Below are positions 36,235-47,055 of a stretch of 64,000 nucleotides of DNA, in pieces. The position numbers and the translations under genes are program-made. Origin of the DNA: Vesta saturnalis (taxonomy: Eukaryota > Arthropoda > Insecta > Coleoptera > Lampyridae); NCBI GenBank assembly GCA_036346205.1, contig JARFJB010000656.1, positions 1-64,000 on the forward strand, in the 5' to 3' direction. Positions within the stretch are counted from its first letter, which is position 1; every line of letters starts with the position of its first letter. A model generated the notes under the pieces. It ran no database searches, had not been told where the DNA came from, and worked only from the letters and a program-made list of their open reading frames with translations.

Positions 36235-36537
36235 AATTACATTAACACACAAATTGTTAATACTTTATTGAGATATCACTAACAAAACATCAATATGAAG
36301 TCTACTTGTTAATATAAAATCTGACAATTTGATGTTTACATCGTCTTTTAAAGCATTCTTTATCACTAGTTATTAAAATAGAATAATCAAGTATACTTAA
36401 GATATTATAATAAACAACTTAGAGTTAGTGGAATGATTAACTTCTTAGTAAAATTAGGTGATGCAATAACAAATAATGGTTTCTAATAATTTATCTGGTA
36501 AGAATGTTTTAATCTGTTTCTATGCAAGGATATAATT
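36235..36537 (-). repeat. 5' LTR (303 bp)
   Basis: Partner of the LTR at 30,658-30,951. It is the transcription start side for the minus-strand element. It ends at the ATAT duplication at 36,538-36,541, next to GTACCGGGTGGCC. Confidence 0.92.
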
Positions 36538-36541
36538 ATAT

Positions 36542-37689
36542 GTACCGGGTGGCCAACTAAGAATGGCCGTCGGCCATATCTCAGGATTGGATTATAGCAC
36601 AGGTTCGGAAAAAAAATTTTATAACAAAAGTGGCCTCGAGAAACGCCTGGAAATTATTTTCAGAATTGTAGGTCCACCGCTAGAGGGCGTATTTGACAGT
36701 TAAAATTTTAAAAGCAAAATTTTTCAAAATTTACTCAATTAAGGGGCATATTAAATATTATAATCAGATTCCTCGACAAATTCTGCATATTTTTTATTTG
36801 ACAAGTTTTAGTCTATCTATTCAAATAAGGGGTGGGAGAGTGGGAACCTTGTTACGAAAAAACGCCTTTAATTCAGGTTCTGCTTGACCGATTTTAATAA
36901 ACTTGATGTTGTTTGAAAGAGCTTTTGTTAAACAATAGAAAATTTATAAATTTGAAGCAATCTGATTAATAACATAAATGCTAGAGGGCGCTGTTTAATA
37001 TTTTTTTAATATTGTGTTTTCTCTTTACAATTTTAAATGGAAGCATAAAAGTTTAAGTAGGTCTTTAAAAAGTAGACTAGATTAGTAATAAAACAGTGAA
37101 AACTGCAAATCATATCTTTTCCTATCCTGAGATATCGTAAGAAACAGGTAAATGGCGGAATTGTTCTTCCAACGTCTAGTAGGCTAGTTCGCGTTAACGG
37201 AAATTATTTAATTTAGCCTGGATGAAAAGATCTTACATTGGTGCAGTAATTTAAACTGTTATCGTACTAATGTTATGGTTGCCGCCGGATTACCTAAATG
37301 TAATGCTGTCTCTACTAACAATGAGAACAAATTATAAAATAATAATGTGATAAATCTAACATTTTTTAATTATATAAGAATGTTATATTTGTTTTCAAGC
37401 GATGTGTTAGTAAATCAAAAGCATAAAATATCAATAACAACCGATATTTGCCCAGCAACAACAAATACAGTTTAAAATATGAATTACGATTTACTGATGA
37501 CAACAAAATTAGTACTAACAACATGATAATTAAGTGAGGCAAAGTAAAGTAAAAGGTACCAATAATAAAAATAATGAGAGCAAAAAAATTCGTAATAACA
37601 TTACGAGAGTTAATGCATTTAAAATCCTTTTTCGTTTACTAACAACGAAAGACTTCAATGTGTTTTATTGATCTGATTACTTTATAATA
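36542..37689. other. Probable mariner/Tc1-type element body, non-coding
   Basis: GTACCGGGTGGCCAACTAAG follows the LTR duplication directly and looks like the start of an element, with a TA dinucleotide just before CCGGG. The string GCTAGAGGGCG occurs at about 36,680 and 36,981. A transposase fragment in the same direction follows at 37.7 kb, so this may be its 5' part, but no matching right terminal repeat was found. Confidence 0.35.
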
Positions 37690-37990
37690 TATACTATTTT
37701 AGATTGCACCCATATCATGGTCCTACACCATAGTTTGAATGCTCAAGATTTAGGTACCAGATTGGATTTTGCAACTGGCCCTCAAATATGATACACGACG
37801 ATCCTGAAATACTTTCACGAATTATGTGGACAGATGAGGCTACTTTTCATAGTGATGGTAGTGTAAATCGACATAATGTGCTACTAGTCTGAACCGAATC
37901 ACTGGATGCAGGAGGTCCAACATCAGGGTCGTTGGTCTGTAAATGTGTGGTGATTCTAGGTGGATATAACATATTCTTTGGTATTATAAT
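37690..37990 (+). pseudogene. Mariner-like (DDE_3) transposase fragment
   Basis: Plus-strand frames give 'IMWTDEATFHSDGSVNRHN', then 'MQEVQHQGRWSVNVWC' and a 'GILGGYNI'-like end (37,820-37,985). The Asp in 'WTDEATF' matches the first catalytic residue of IS630/mariner transposases, and 'VNVWCG' is a family signature. Upstream, 'DLGTRLDFATWPSNMIHDDP' supports the same order. The later DGAPPH and third acidic motifs are absent. This is a decayed central fragment. Confidence 0.7.
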
Positions 37991-38189
37991 AATATATATG
38001 TTTAATATTTACGATAACTTGATTAAACATTTTGCAAAATATTTAATTTTCTACTTGTTTACGTGATTTCAATGAAGACACTTTCCACTTCAATATCCTA
38101 TATAATTTTGCTTTTATCAATATATTTACAAATAAAATTAAATGTTCTTTGCAATGTTCTGTCCCTAAATTAGCTTTTTCTAATTTTAG

Positions 38190-40440
38190 ATTTATATGAT
38201 GAAATAATTTTCCTTAAAACTGTCTCTATACTTCCATTTTTCATAAAACCTTTGAAATTCACATAGAACTATTGATGTTATTTTCACCATTTTATAAGAA
38301 GGCCGTTTTAAATATGCTATTTGTTCATTGCTACCGTAATCTCTAAAAATCAGTAGGAGTTCCGCAAGATCTTCTGCATCAAAATGGTCTTTTTGCACAT
38401 GATGGTCTTACAATTATCACAATTATTGTTTTCAATGTTTGATAAACAGCATATCCAGCAATGTACACTATAGAACATAACTCTAAACTAAAATCAAGCA
38501 CATGCGGGTATGAGCTTTCACTTCATTACTTGGCTCTTCGGTGTTAAGAATGCATTACCTCCAATGGTGCTGCTCTGTCCTGAATTTCAACATTTTCCGT
38601 TAGTACGCCATCAATTATTAAATCTTAAATCATCTGATTCACAATTTGGCGTTCAATTGGTGCCACACTATGTACATTTGTGCTGCAAATTTTGGCGAAA
38701 CTTGGAGCATGCTGGGTTTGGGTTGTAGCCGCCCTGCTTCTAATAATGGAGAATAGATTTTCCAGGATCTTGATTCAAACGGTTCGTTAGTAAAAACTTG
38801 TAGTTCTTCTCCAAGTCTTCCATAAACTTAACGTAGTTCTTATGGTATGTTCTAATCCGTTGAAACAATAAATGTTTTTTTCTCACAATCTTTGCCGTTA
38901 ACCACTTTTAAAGTTGTTACGAAATTCAACATTTTTGTAACTCATCACAGGAAAACATTTATACACTGATAACGCACATTTGTATGGGTTTGGTGAGAAA
39001 AGTAGTGTGGTGTTCAATAAGTCTATTAGGTTATTCATTATTGAAACAAATTCAGCTGTGTCTTCGGCAGTTTTGGAATTTAATTCTTAGTAAGAACTGC
39101 AGTCCGTATGGCGGCTGCTACTCGTGCACTAAATATCTGCATGGCATACTTCACCTTCATTTTTTCAAAATTATTTGGGCGTATGTGAGCAGGTGATCTT
39201 AGCTAGTGCCCTAGCGGTTTTGCTTTTCTTGTCAATTTCATAGTTATTGACTATATCATTCCATGAAGCTGTTTTGTGCACGTGAATGAAATATTTTGTT
39301 CCATTAAAATATTTTGCACGCTTTTAACTAAGTGAGGAAAATCAAATAGTGTATATATTGTCTGCTTGTTAATCATAATAGACGTTTTATTCTTATGAAC
39401 GCCTAAATCGGAAAAACCTTTTCTATTATTCGATCCCTGATCGGAAACAACAGTCTTACTTTTAAACCTATCCTTATTGATTGCAATACATAAGTTCTTT
39501 CAATTTATTGGCTTTGTTAGTCCCAGAACTGAAACAATATGATACTGGCATCTTCCAACTAAATAGTAGTCCCGCACCATAAAAACTAAGGCCGGAGTTG
39601 CAATGTTGCCAGATCTTCCTATTTCGCCGTGATCTTCAAATCCCTCAATTAAATCTAATGGGGAGAATATTCCAAGAACTTTTGATAGATATTTCATCCA
39701 TCATGAGAACACATTCCTTCTCTGGATTTGTCATCCTATCAACTCTTAACTGAAGAAATGTAAAAGTTGAGTGTTGAAACCGGTTTTCAGTTTAAATCCA
39801 CGTTGCCAATATCGTAGAGATGACACTGATGGAAATGGCAATTTTAATCTGTTCGCTATCGGTAGCACGATGGACTGTTATAATAAACTCAAGTACTAGT
39901 TCTTTTCTTGATTTGTAAAGCGATGTTTTTGTTGTTAACATTTTAATAACCGTGGAAATATTTTGTTGATGTAATTGATAGTACTTGATTTTGATTTCAA
40001 AGTGCGACGCAGATTAAATAATTGTCTTTTCAATATTGCATTTTGCGGTTAATTTTAGCACGTAGTTTTTATTTAGTTCACAATTTTACATTTTCAGGTT
40101 TTCTTTTTGGTTTTCGCTAGGCAAAGCGTTGCTAATATTTTTGTAATTTTGGTGAAGGAGCATTTGTCGAGCTTCCTCGGATTCTGAGAGAAATAATTTT
40201 CTTTTCAAACAACGTTTTGATGGAGTTTGGAATTGAGATTCACTAGATATGGAAGGTACATTTTCTAATCTATTGGATTCTACATTTTCTTCGTACATTT
40301 TAGAACGTAGTAGCTCTATTATATGTACAAACGTTCTCGCTTTTTTACGGACATTGGAGACCATTGAATAGAAGATGCTTCTTTAGCAGTTACTTCTTCC
40401 TTTGACTTGGACTTTTGAGTTTTCATCCTTTAAAGAATGA
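38190..40440 (-). pseudogene. P-element-like (THAP9-type) transposase, degraded
   Basis: 40,086-40,364 gives a linker, 'NVPSISSESQFQTPSKRCLK', of the sort that follows THAP domains. 39,690-39,760 reads 'ECVLMMDEISIKSS', the start of the P-element catalytic domain. 39,500-39,697 contains 'LIEGFEDHGEIGRSGNIATP' and 'ALVFMVRD', then 'CQYHIVSVLG' in one frame and 'WKMPVSYCFSSGT' in another. Further patches include 'LFSPNPYKCALSVYK' (about 38,960) and the C-terminal 'DAEDLAELLLIFRDYGSN' (38,330-38,390). P-type transposases are GTP-dependent cut-and-paste enzymes. No THAP zinc finger was found; the foldback begins 120 bp beyond the N-terminal side and may have separated it. Many stops make the copy inactive. 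Confidence 0.75.
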
Positions 40441-40559
40441 AGAAACAATTTTGATGCGTACTATCTTAAAATGTTCCTTATTAAACTAAAGTATTAGCTT
40501 AATTATGATTTAACATTAACTGTTATGGTTTTGGAAAAATATGCATTATCAAGACCGGC

Positions 40560-43500
40560 AGTAGTACACCGGCACTAGACGCCATCTTGGATTTTGACGT
40601 CACTTCCGGTTTTACACGGCCACGTGGCTGACCACTATTTGACCTTGAGAAACAGGTTTGCCTTGAGAAAGTTGTTTACCTTGATAAAGTTGTTTACCTT
40701 GAGAAACAGGTTTGCCTTGAGAAACAGGTTTACCTTGATAAAGTTGTTTACCTTGAGAAACAGGTTTACCTTGAGAAACAGGTTTACCTTGAGAAACAGG
40801 TTTAGCTTGGAAACAGGTTTACTTTGAGACCAGGGGCTACGCGGAAATATGAAATTGTGGCTTCTTGTCAGACGAGAGCTACCTGTAGGACCTGGTGCTT
40901 CGCTGGGGATTGTTTTATGGAAATTCTTGTAAGATAAATGTTACATCTAGGACCTGGTGCAGCGCTTGGGGTTGTTTTATGGAAATTCTTGTAAGATAAA
41001 TGCTACATCTAGGACCTGGTGCAGCGCTTGGGGTTGTTTTTAATAATAAAGATGTTCTTGTAAGATAAATGCTATCTCTAGGACCTGGTGTTACGCTGGG
41101 GTTGAAAATAAATGCTACCTCTAGGACCTGGTGCAGCTTGGTTTTGTTTATAGAAATTTTGTAAGATAAATGGTATCTCTAGGACCTGGTGCAACGTTGG
41201 GGTTGTTTTATGGAAATTCTTGTAAGATAAATGCTACCTCTAGGACCTGGTGTTTCGCTGGGGATTGTTTTTAATAATAAAGATGTAAGATAAAATGCTA
41301 TCTCTAGGACCTGGTGCTTCGCTGAAAATTTGAAAATTAAATAAGGGACCCTATTGCTAACTTGTAAGACAGGGTCTTGTGTTAGGTCTGAACCTCTGGT
41401 GGGAAATAGTACGAGGACTCTAATGCTAACTTGTAAGACAGAGCTTGTTTGTGGTGCCGCCTAGCAGGAGTATGGACTAACGAGTATTTACTGTAATAAA
41501 GGTGGCGTTACCTAGTGGTATATTTCAGAGTTAATCAGGGATTTGTTTGTGGTGCCATCTAGCAGGGGTATGGGCTAATGAGTATTTTCTGTAATAAAGG
41601 TAACACTATCTATCGGTATATTTCAGGGTTAAGCAGAGATTTGTTGCTGAGTCATCAGGAGGAGCAGCGAGCTGTAATAGGTGGTATATTGCTTAGCTAA
41701 TTAGGATTTGTTTGTACTTTATGACTTATACATGTTCTCTATAAGCTTTACTAATCAAATGCATTGCCTGTAGAACATTCATAAAGGTGGTTTTTTAAGA
41801 TGGGGTTTAAAATTATTTTTGGATGTGACACAGTATACGTTGTACAACACTACCTTATCTTATCATATCCTAATCAACAAATAATACTATAAGACCTTAA
41901 ACATACATACATACATACGTAAAAAAAAATGTTAAGGAATTACCCGAAATCGTAACTTGTATTAATAAATACAGAGATTGCATCTGGTCCTCTCGGAGAA
42001 GATAATAATGATGGCCTTGAGGCAAACCGTCAGTCTCAACGGATTTGCTATGGTATAAAAAATACTTGTACACCTCAAGGAAGTGTTGGGATCTCAAACC
42101 AAGCTGGCAGTCTCACCAAACCTGTTACTAATAGTAATGAAGACTTCTACAATTTGAGATCGTCTGATTTTTACCGTACCTGAATCCACTATTTAAAGTA
42201 TTGAAGCTCTGACGTCATCTCTAAGTTATAGCTAATAGGGTTTTACCCTCATTTAGAATGTAAAACACGCATTCACTTTGACTGTCTCTTTGAATATTTT
42301 ATTTTGAAGGTCTCTTTTAAAAGTACAAAATATTTTTCTATTCAAAAATTTATAGTCGGATTAAAAGAAAATACAATAAGGCCATTTTGATATTTAAAGA
42401 CGCTTAGAATGTACTGCTCATTATTTAAATTCAAATAGTTAATTACAATGGTTTTAATGAGTTTCATCGTATGATAAAATTGTTTTGTAAAATGCAGCGA
42501 ATGCAATATATAAATAAACTGTAGCTTAATCTGATATGTACTATTTGTGAAGATAATAACCCTATTTTTAAAAATAAGATAAGATCTGTAATTGTTACTT
42601 TGCTACATTGATGTATACAAATATGATTTTAAAATTACTTTTGTTTTACTTCAGTGGTGACAGTTAATTCGTTTTAAATTATGCTTGCTTTAGTAAGTTA
42701 ATTACTACACATCAATTGTAATTATATAACACGGTTAAATATAATAGTCTAAAATTGATTACCAATATAATATAAATAATTTCTTTTAAAAAAACATTAA
42801 ATAATAAATTTTATATAATACGATTTTAAAACACACATGCCGAATTAAAAGAAAAAACAGTAGGTATTACGCAATTCTTAAATAAAACAATTAAGGTACT
42901 AAAAATATTTTTATTTATCAGAATAGAATAGTACAAAAGCATACATTATACATCATTTTTAGAATTAAGTTGTAGAAAGTTATTTACATATTGATAAACT
43001 ATTTTGTATGAAATGTAATTATCCTTAAATCGTTATAATATTTTTAAAAACCTGATTCTCTTCAAGCAACTACCATCTATATATCAAAATATGAGTAATT
43101 TATGTATGCATTTAAAATAATTAGCATGCTAACTATATTCCTTTAATTGTCTAATTTGAAATAAGGATGAGATAATTTAGCTTATCCGAGTTTCATAGAG
43201 AGCGTCACAGTCATCAAGATTTGAGATGCATTCCTCTCATCGTCTTTCACACTGATAATAATAATAGTTTATTAACAACCGTAAAACATCTAATACCACT
43301 AATGTTACATCATAATAATACAAATTCAACAGTGATTACACATTAAATACATTTAAAATATGTAACTTTTATACTAAGTCTGTTATTACATAGAGATGAG
43401 ATTATTCTTAAATTTGATTTCGATAGAGCTCTGGAAATACTACAACCGTTCGAAATCTTGCTTCTTCTCTCGATATCAAAAAAGCTATACTAGTGATACA

Positions 43501-43583
43501 TTAAGTAAGCATAATATCGGATACAGCTACATTGCTAACGATTATTGATGTTTTTTTGCATGAGATTTTTTGAATGAGACAGC
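40560..43583 (+). repeat. Left foldback arm (3,024 bp)
   Basis: Order from the outside: terminal 30 bp with GACGCCATCTTGGA and TGACGTCACTTCCGG; 18-bp repeats of the type AAACAGGTTTACCTTGAG (about 40,642-40,822); roughly 63-bp repeats built on CTAGGACCTGGTGC...GTAAGATAAATGC (about 40,860-41,330); two to three copies of a GTGGTGCC/CTAGCAGG block (41,390-41,650); a (CATA)n run near 41,902; then unique DNA. It is longer than the right arm mainly because 42,248-42,698 (451 bp) has no counterpart there. Confidence 0.92.
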
Positions 43584-44279
43584 CTCGCAGGTATTTTTTA
43601 AGAAAAGCTATACACATCTCACGAGAGCAAACGAGATTTTTGAGATACAATCTCCTCATCACCTACACCTTGAACGATTATATTGTAACCTATAAAGCAA
43701 AGCTAATAACCCTAATAGTTTATCAGACATTATTATATGGACACGAGGTTAGCTCTAAATTAAATGGTTTCAACGCTGCTCTGGGAATGCTGTACACACT
43801 TAAAACCTTTAAGTCTGCTCGCCGAAGTTGTACCGTATTCACTTTCTTCAGTTTTTATCTGCACTCTGTTTCGAAGCTGTAATACGTTTTTCTAATACAT
43901 AAACAGAATCTTCAATACAGTGATACGTGTAGCAGCAAAACACATTAGCTAGTTAGTTTCACCTCTATATTACTTTACATGCAAGTCTGATCTTATCATA
44001 AATAAATACATCTGTCAAAAAAAAAGCTGATTAAACATAACTCCACGGCCAGGTATACCAAGCAACGCTTCCAATTATAGCTCTTAGTCAACACAATAGG
44101 GCCTACAACTACATACAATCGACTAGCACTGCTTTAGCACGAGGATCAAACGAAAAAACACGCACGCATGCACGCTCGCAAGCTCGCACGTACGCTCGCA
44201 CGTACGCACGCACGTGCGAACGCTCGTACGTACGCACGCACGCTCGCACGTACGCACGAACGTACGCACACACACACCA

Positions 44280-44334
<55 letters not shown>

Positions 44335-44340
44335 GCGCGC
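43584..44340. other. Foldback spacer (757 bp)
   Basis: This is the only part of the element not represented in both arms. It holds a 102-codon frame (43,574-43,882, plus strand) starting inside the arm, with no recognised motif, followed by non-coding DNA and then the ACGC-rich simple repeat that abuts the right arm. In a folded transcript or strand it would be the loop. Confidence 0.85.
44157..44340. repeat. (ACGC)n/(ACGT)n microsatellite
   Basis: Alternating ACGC, TCGC and ACGT tetramers run from about 44,157, passing into a pure (ACGC)n tract at 44,279-44,332 and ending GCGCGCGCGC. The overlapping long reading frames rich in Arg/Ala/Cys or His/Thr/Arg come from this repeat and are not genes. 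It is the most CpG-rich segment of the window. Confidence 0.95.
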
Positions 44341-47049
44341 GCTGTCTCATTCAAAAATCTCATGCAAAAAAAACATCAATAATCGTTAGCAATGTAGCTG
44401 TATCCGATATTATGCTTACTTAATGTATCACTAGTATAGCTTTTTTTTCTTCGAGAGAAAAGCAAGATTTCGAACGGTTGTAGTATTTCCAGAGCTCTAT
44501 CGAAATCAAATTTAAGAATAATCTCATCTCTATGTAATAACAGACTTAGTATAAAAGTTACATATTTTAAATGTATTTAATGTGTAATCACTGTTGAATT
44601 AGTATTATTATGATGTAACATTAGTGGTATTAGATGTTTTACGGTTGTTAATAAACTATTATTATTATCAGTGTGAAAGACGATGAGAGAATGCATCTCA
44701 AATCTTGACGACTGTGACGGTCTCTATGAAACTCGGATAAGCTAAATTATCTCATCCTTATTTCAAATTAGACAATTAAAGGAATATAGTTAGCATGCTA
44801 ATTATTTTAAATGCAAACATAAATTACTCATATTTTTGATATATAGATGGTAGTTGCTTGAAGAGAATCAGGTTTTTAAAAAATATTATAACGATTTAAG
44901 GATAATTACATTTCATACAAAATAGTTTATCAATATGTAAATAACTTTCTCTACAACTTAATTCTAAAAATGATGTATAATGTATGCTTTTGTACTATTC
45001 TATTCTGATAAATAAAAATATTTTAGTACCTTAATTGTTTTATTTAAGAATTGCGTAATACCTACTGTTTTTTCTTTTAATTCGGCATGTGTTTTTAAAA
45101 TCGTATTATATAAAATTTATTATTTAATGTTTTTAAAAGAAATTATTTATATTATATTGGTAATCAATTTTAGACTATTATATTTAACCGTGTTATATAA
45201 TTACAATTGATGTGTAGTAATTAGTTATAGAGTCGGTATTGGTAAAACCCTATTAGCTATAACTTAGAGATGACGTCAGAGCTTCAATACTTTAAATAGT
45301 GGATTCAGGTACGGTAAAAATCAGACGATCTCAAATTGTAGAAGTCTTCATTACTATTAGTAACAGGTTTGGTGAGACTGCCAGCTTGGTTTGAGATCCC
45401 AACACTTCCTTGAGGTGTACAAGTCTTTTTTATACCATAGCAAATCCGTTGAGACTGACGGTTTGCCTCAAGGCCATCATTATTATCTTCTCCGAGAGGA
45501 CCAGATGCAATCTCTGTATTTATTAATACAAGTTACGATTTCGGGTAATTCCTTAACATTTTTTTTACGTATGTATGTATGTATGTTTAAGGTCTTATAG
45601 TATTATTTTTTGATTAGGATATGATAAGATAAGGTAGTGTTGTACAACGTATACTGTGTCACATCCAAAAATAATTTTTAAACCCCATCTTAAAAAACAC
45701 CTTTATGAATGTTCTACAGGCAATGCATTTGATTAGTAAAGCTTATAGAGAACATGTATAAGTCATAAAGTACAAACAAATCCTAATTAGCTAAGCAATA
45801 TACCACCTATTACAGAAAAACGCTCGCTGCTCCTCCTGATGACTCAGCAACAAATCTCTGCTTAACCCTGAAATATGCCGATAGATAGTGTTACCTTTAT
45901 TACAGAAAATACTCATTAGCCCATACCCTGCTAGATGGCACCACAAACAAATCCCTGATTAACTCTGAAATATACCACTAGGTAACGCCACCTTTATTAC
46001 AGTAAATACTCGTTAGTCCATACTCCTGCTAGGCGGCACCACAAACAAGCTCTGTCTTACAAGTTAGCATTAGAGTCCTCGTACTATTTCCCATCAGAGA
46101 TTCAGACCTAACACAAGACCCTGTCTTACAAGTTAGCAATAGGGTCCCTTATTCAATTTTCAAATTTTCAGCGAAGCACCAGGTCCTAGAGATAACATTT
46201 TATCTTACATCTTTATTATTAAAAACAATCCCCAGCGAAACACCAGGTCCTAGAGGTAGCATTTATCTTACAAGAATTTCCATAAAACAACCCCAAGCGC
46301 TGCACCAGGTCCTAGAGATACCATTTATCTTACAAGAATTTCTATAAACAACCCCAGTGCTCAGGTCCTAGAGGTAGCATTTATTTTCAACCAGAAACAC
46401 CAGGTCCTAGAGATAGCATTTATCTTACAAGAACATCTTTATTATTAAAACAACCCCAAGCGCTACACCAGGTCCTAGATGTAACATTTATCTTACAAGA
46501 ATTTCCATAAAACAACCCCAAGCGCTGCACCAGGTCCTAGATGTAGCATTTATCTTACAAGAATTTCCATAAAACAACCCCAAGCGCTGCACCAGGTCCT
46601 AGATGTAACATTTATCTTACAAGAATTTCCATAAAACAACCCCAAGCGTTGCACCAGGTCCTAGATGTAACATTTATCTTACAAGAATTTCCATAAACAA
46701 TCCCAGCGAAGCACCAGGTCCTAGAGGTAGCTCTCGTCTGACAAGAAACCACAATTTCATATTTCCGCGTAGCCCTGGTCTCAAAGTAAACCTGTTTCTC
46801 AAGCTAAACATGTTTCTCAAGGTAAACCTGTTTCTCAAGGTAAACCTGTTTCTCAAGGTAAACAACTTTATCAAGGTAAACCTGTTTCTCAAGGCAAACC
46901 TGTTTCTCAAGGTAAACAACTTTATCAAGGTAAACAACTTTCTCAAGGCAAACCTGTTTCTCAAGGTCAAATAGTGGTCAGCCACGTGGCCGTGTAAAAC
47001 CGGAAGTGACGTCAAAATCCAAGATGGCGTCTAGTGCCGGTGTACTACT
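44341..47049 (-). repeat. Right foldback arm (2,709 bp)
   Basis: Inverted copy of the left arm. The 63-bp repeats lie at about 46,190-46,735 and the 18-bp repeats at about 46,798-46,968, with slightly different repeat numbers from the left arm. Compared with the left arm, 451 bp are missing between 45,223 and 45,241 and 17 bp of unrelated filler (45,224-45,240) take their place. Confidence 0.92.
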
Positions 47050-47055
47050 ACCGGC

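Larger units (their letters stand above)
30658..36537 (-). mobile_element. Errantivirus-like LTR retroelement with RT deleted
   Basis: Two LTRs (30,658-30,951 and 36,235-36,537) begin AATTACATTAAC and end GGATATAATT. The whole 5,880-bp unit is flanked by the 4-bp duplication ATAT (30,654-30,657 and 36,538-36,541). Transcription runs right to left. Inside lie a primer binding site, degraded gag, protease, integrase and env, and a polypurine tract. Env presence, 4-bp duplication and short AATTA/TAATT LTR ends are as in the insect errantiviruses (Gypsy group). Reverse transcriptase and most of RNase H are missing through an internal deletion, and all frames are broken, so this is a non-autonomous fossil. 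Confidence 0.9.
40554..47055. mobile_element. Giant foldback element (6.49 kb) with 6-bp duplication
   Basis: The element (40,560-47,049) starts AGTAGTACACCGGCACTAG and ends with the exact reverse complement. ACCGGC flanks it on both sides (40,554-40,559; 47,050-47,055). Nearly all of it is two inverted arms that match almost base for base from the termini to the sequence GAATGAGACAGC at 43,572-43,583 and its complement at 44,341-44,352. Outer arm parts are nested tandem repeats, inner parts unique AT-rich DNA. This is the architecture of Foldback/Galileo-type elements. No transposase lies inside; a short frame of 66 codons is present once per arm (41,897-42,097 minus, 45,391-45,600 plus) but has no known motif. 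Mobilisation, if any, would need an enzyme from elsewhere. Confidence 0.9.

Noticed and set aside
40594..40827. 77-codon frame with repeated Leu-Arg-Asn-Arg-Phe units
   Set aside because: It is the 18-bp tandem repeat of the foldback arm; the same frame recurs in the other arm (46,674-47,015). No independent coding signal.
40642..41330. Regularly spaced repeats resembling a CRISPR array
   Set aside because: The units are contiguous, of two sizes, mirrored in the other arm, without unique spacers of equal length, and the genome is eukaryotic.
43574..43882. 102-codon frame in the foldback spacer as a transposase
   Set aside because: No catalytic or DNA-binding motif, and it starts inside the arm sequence.
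44109..44423. Overlapping long reading frames rich in Arg/Ala/Cys or His/Thr/Arg
   Set aside because: They are translations of the ACGC/ACGT microsatellite in several frames on both strands.
38190..47055. One composite Galileo-type element with the P-like transposase as its own
   Set aside because: The transposase lies outside the arms and outside the candidate ACCGGC duplication, so it is not part of this copy. Kept only as a question in the findings.
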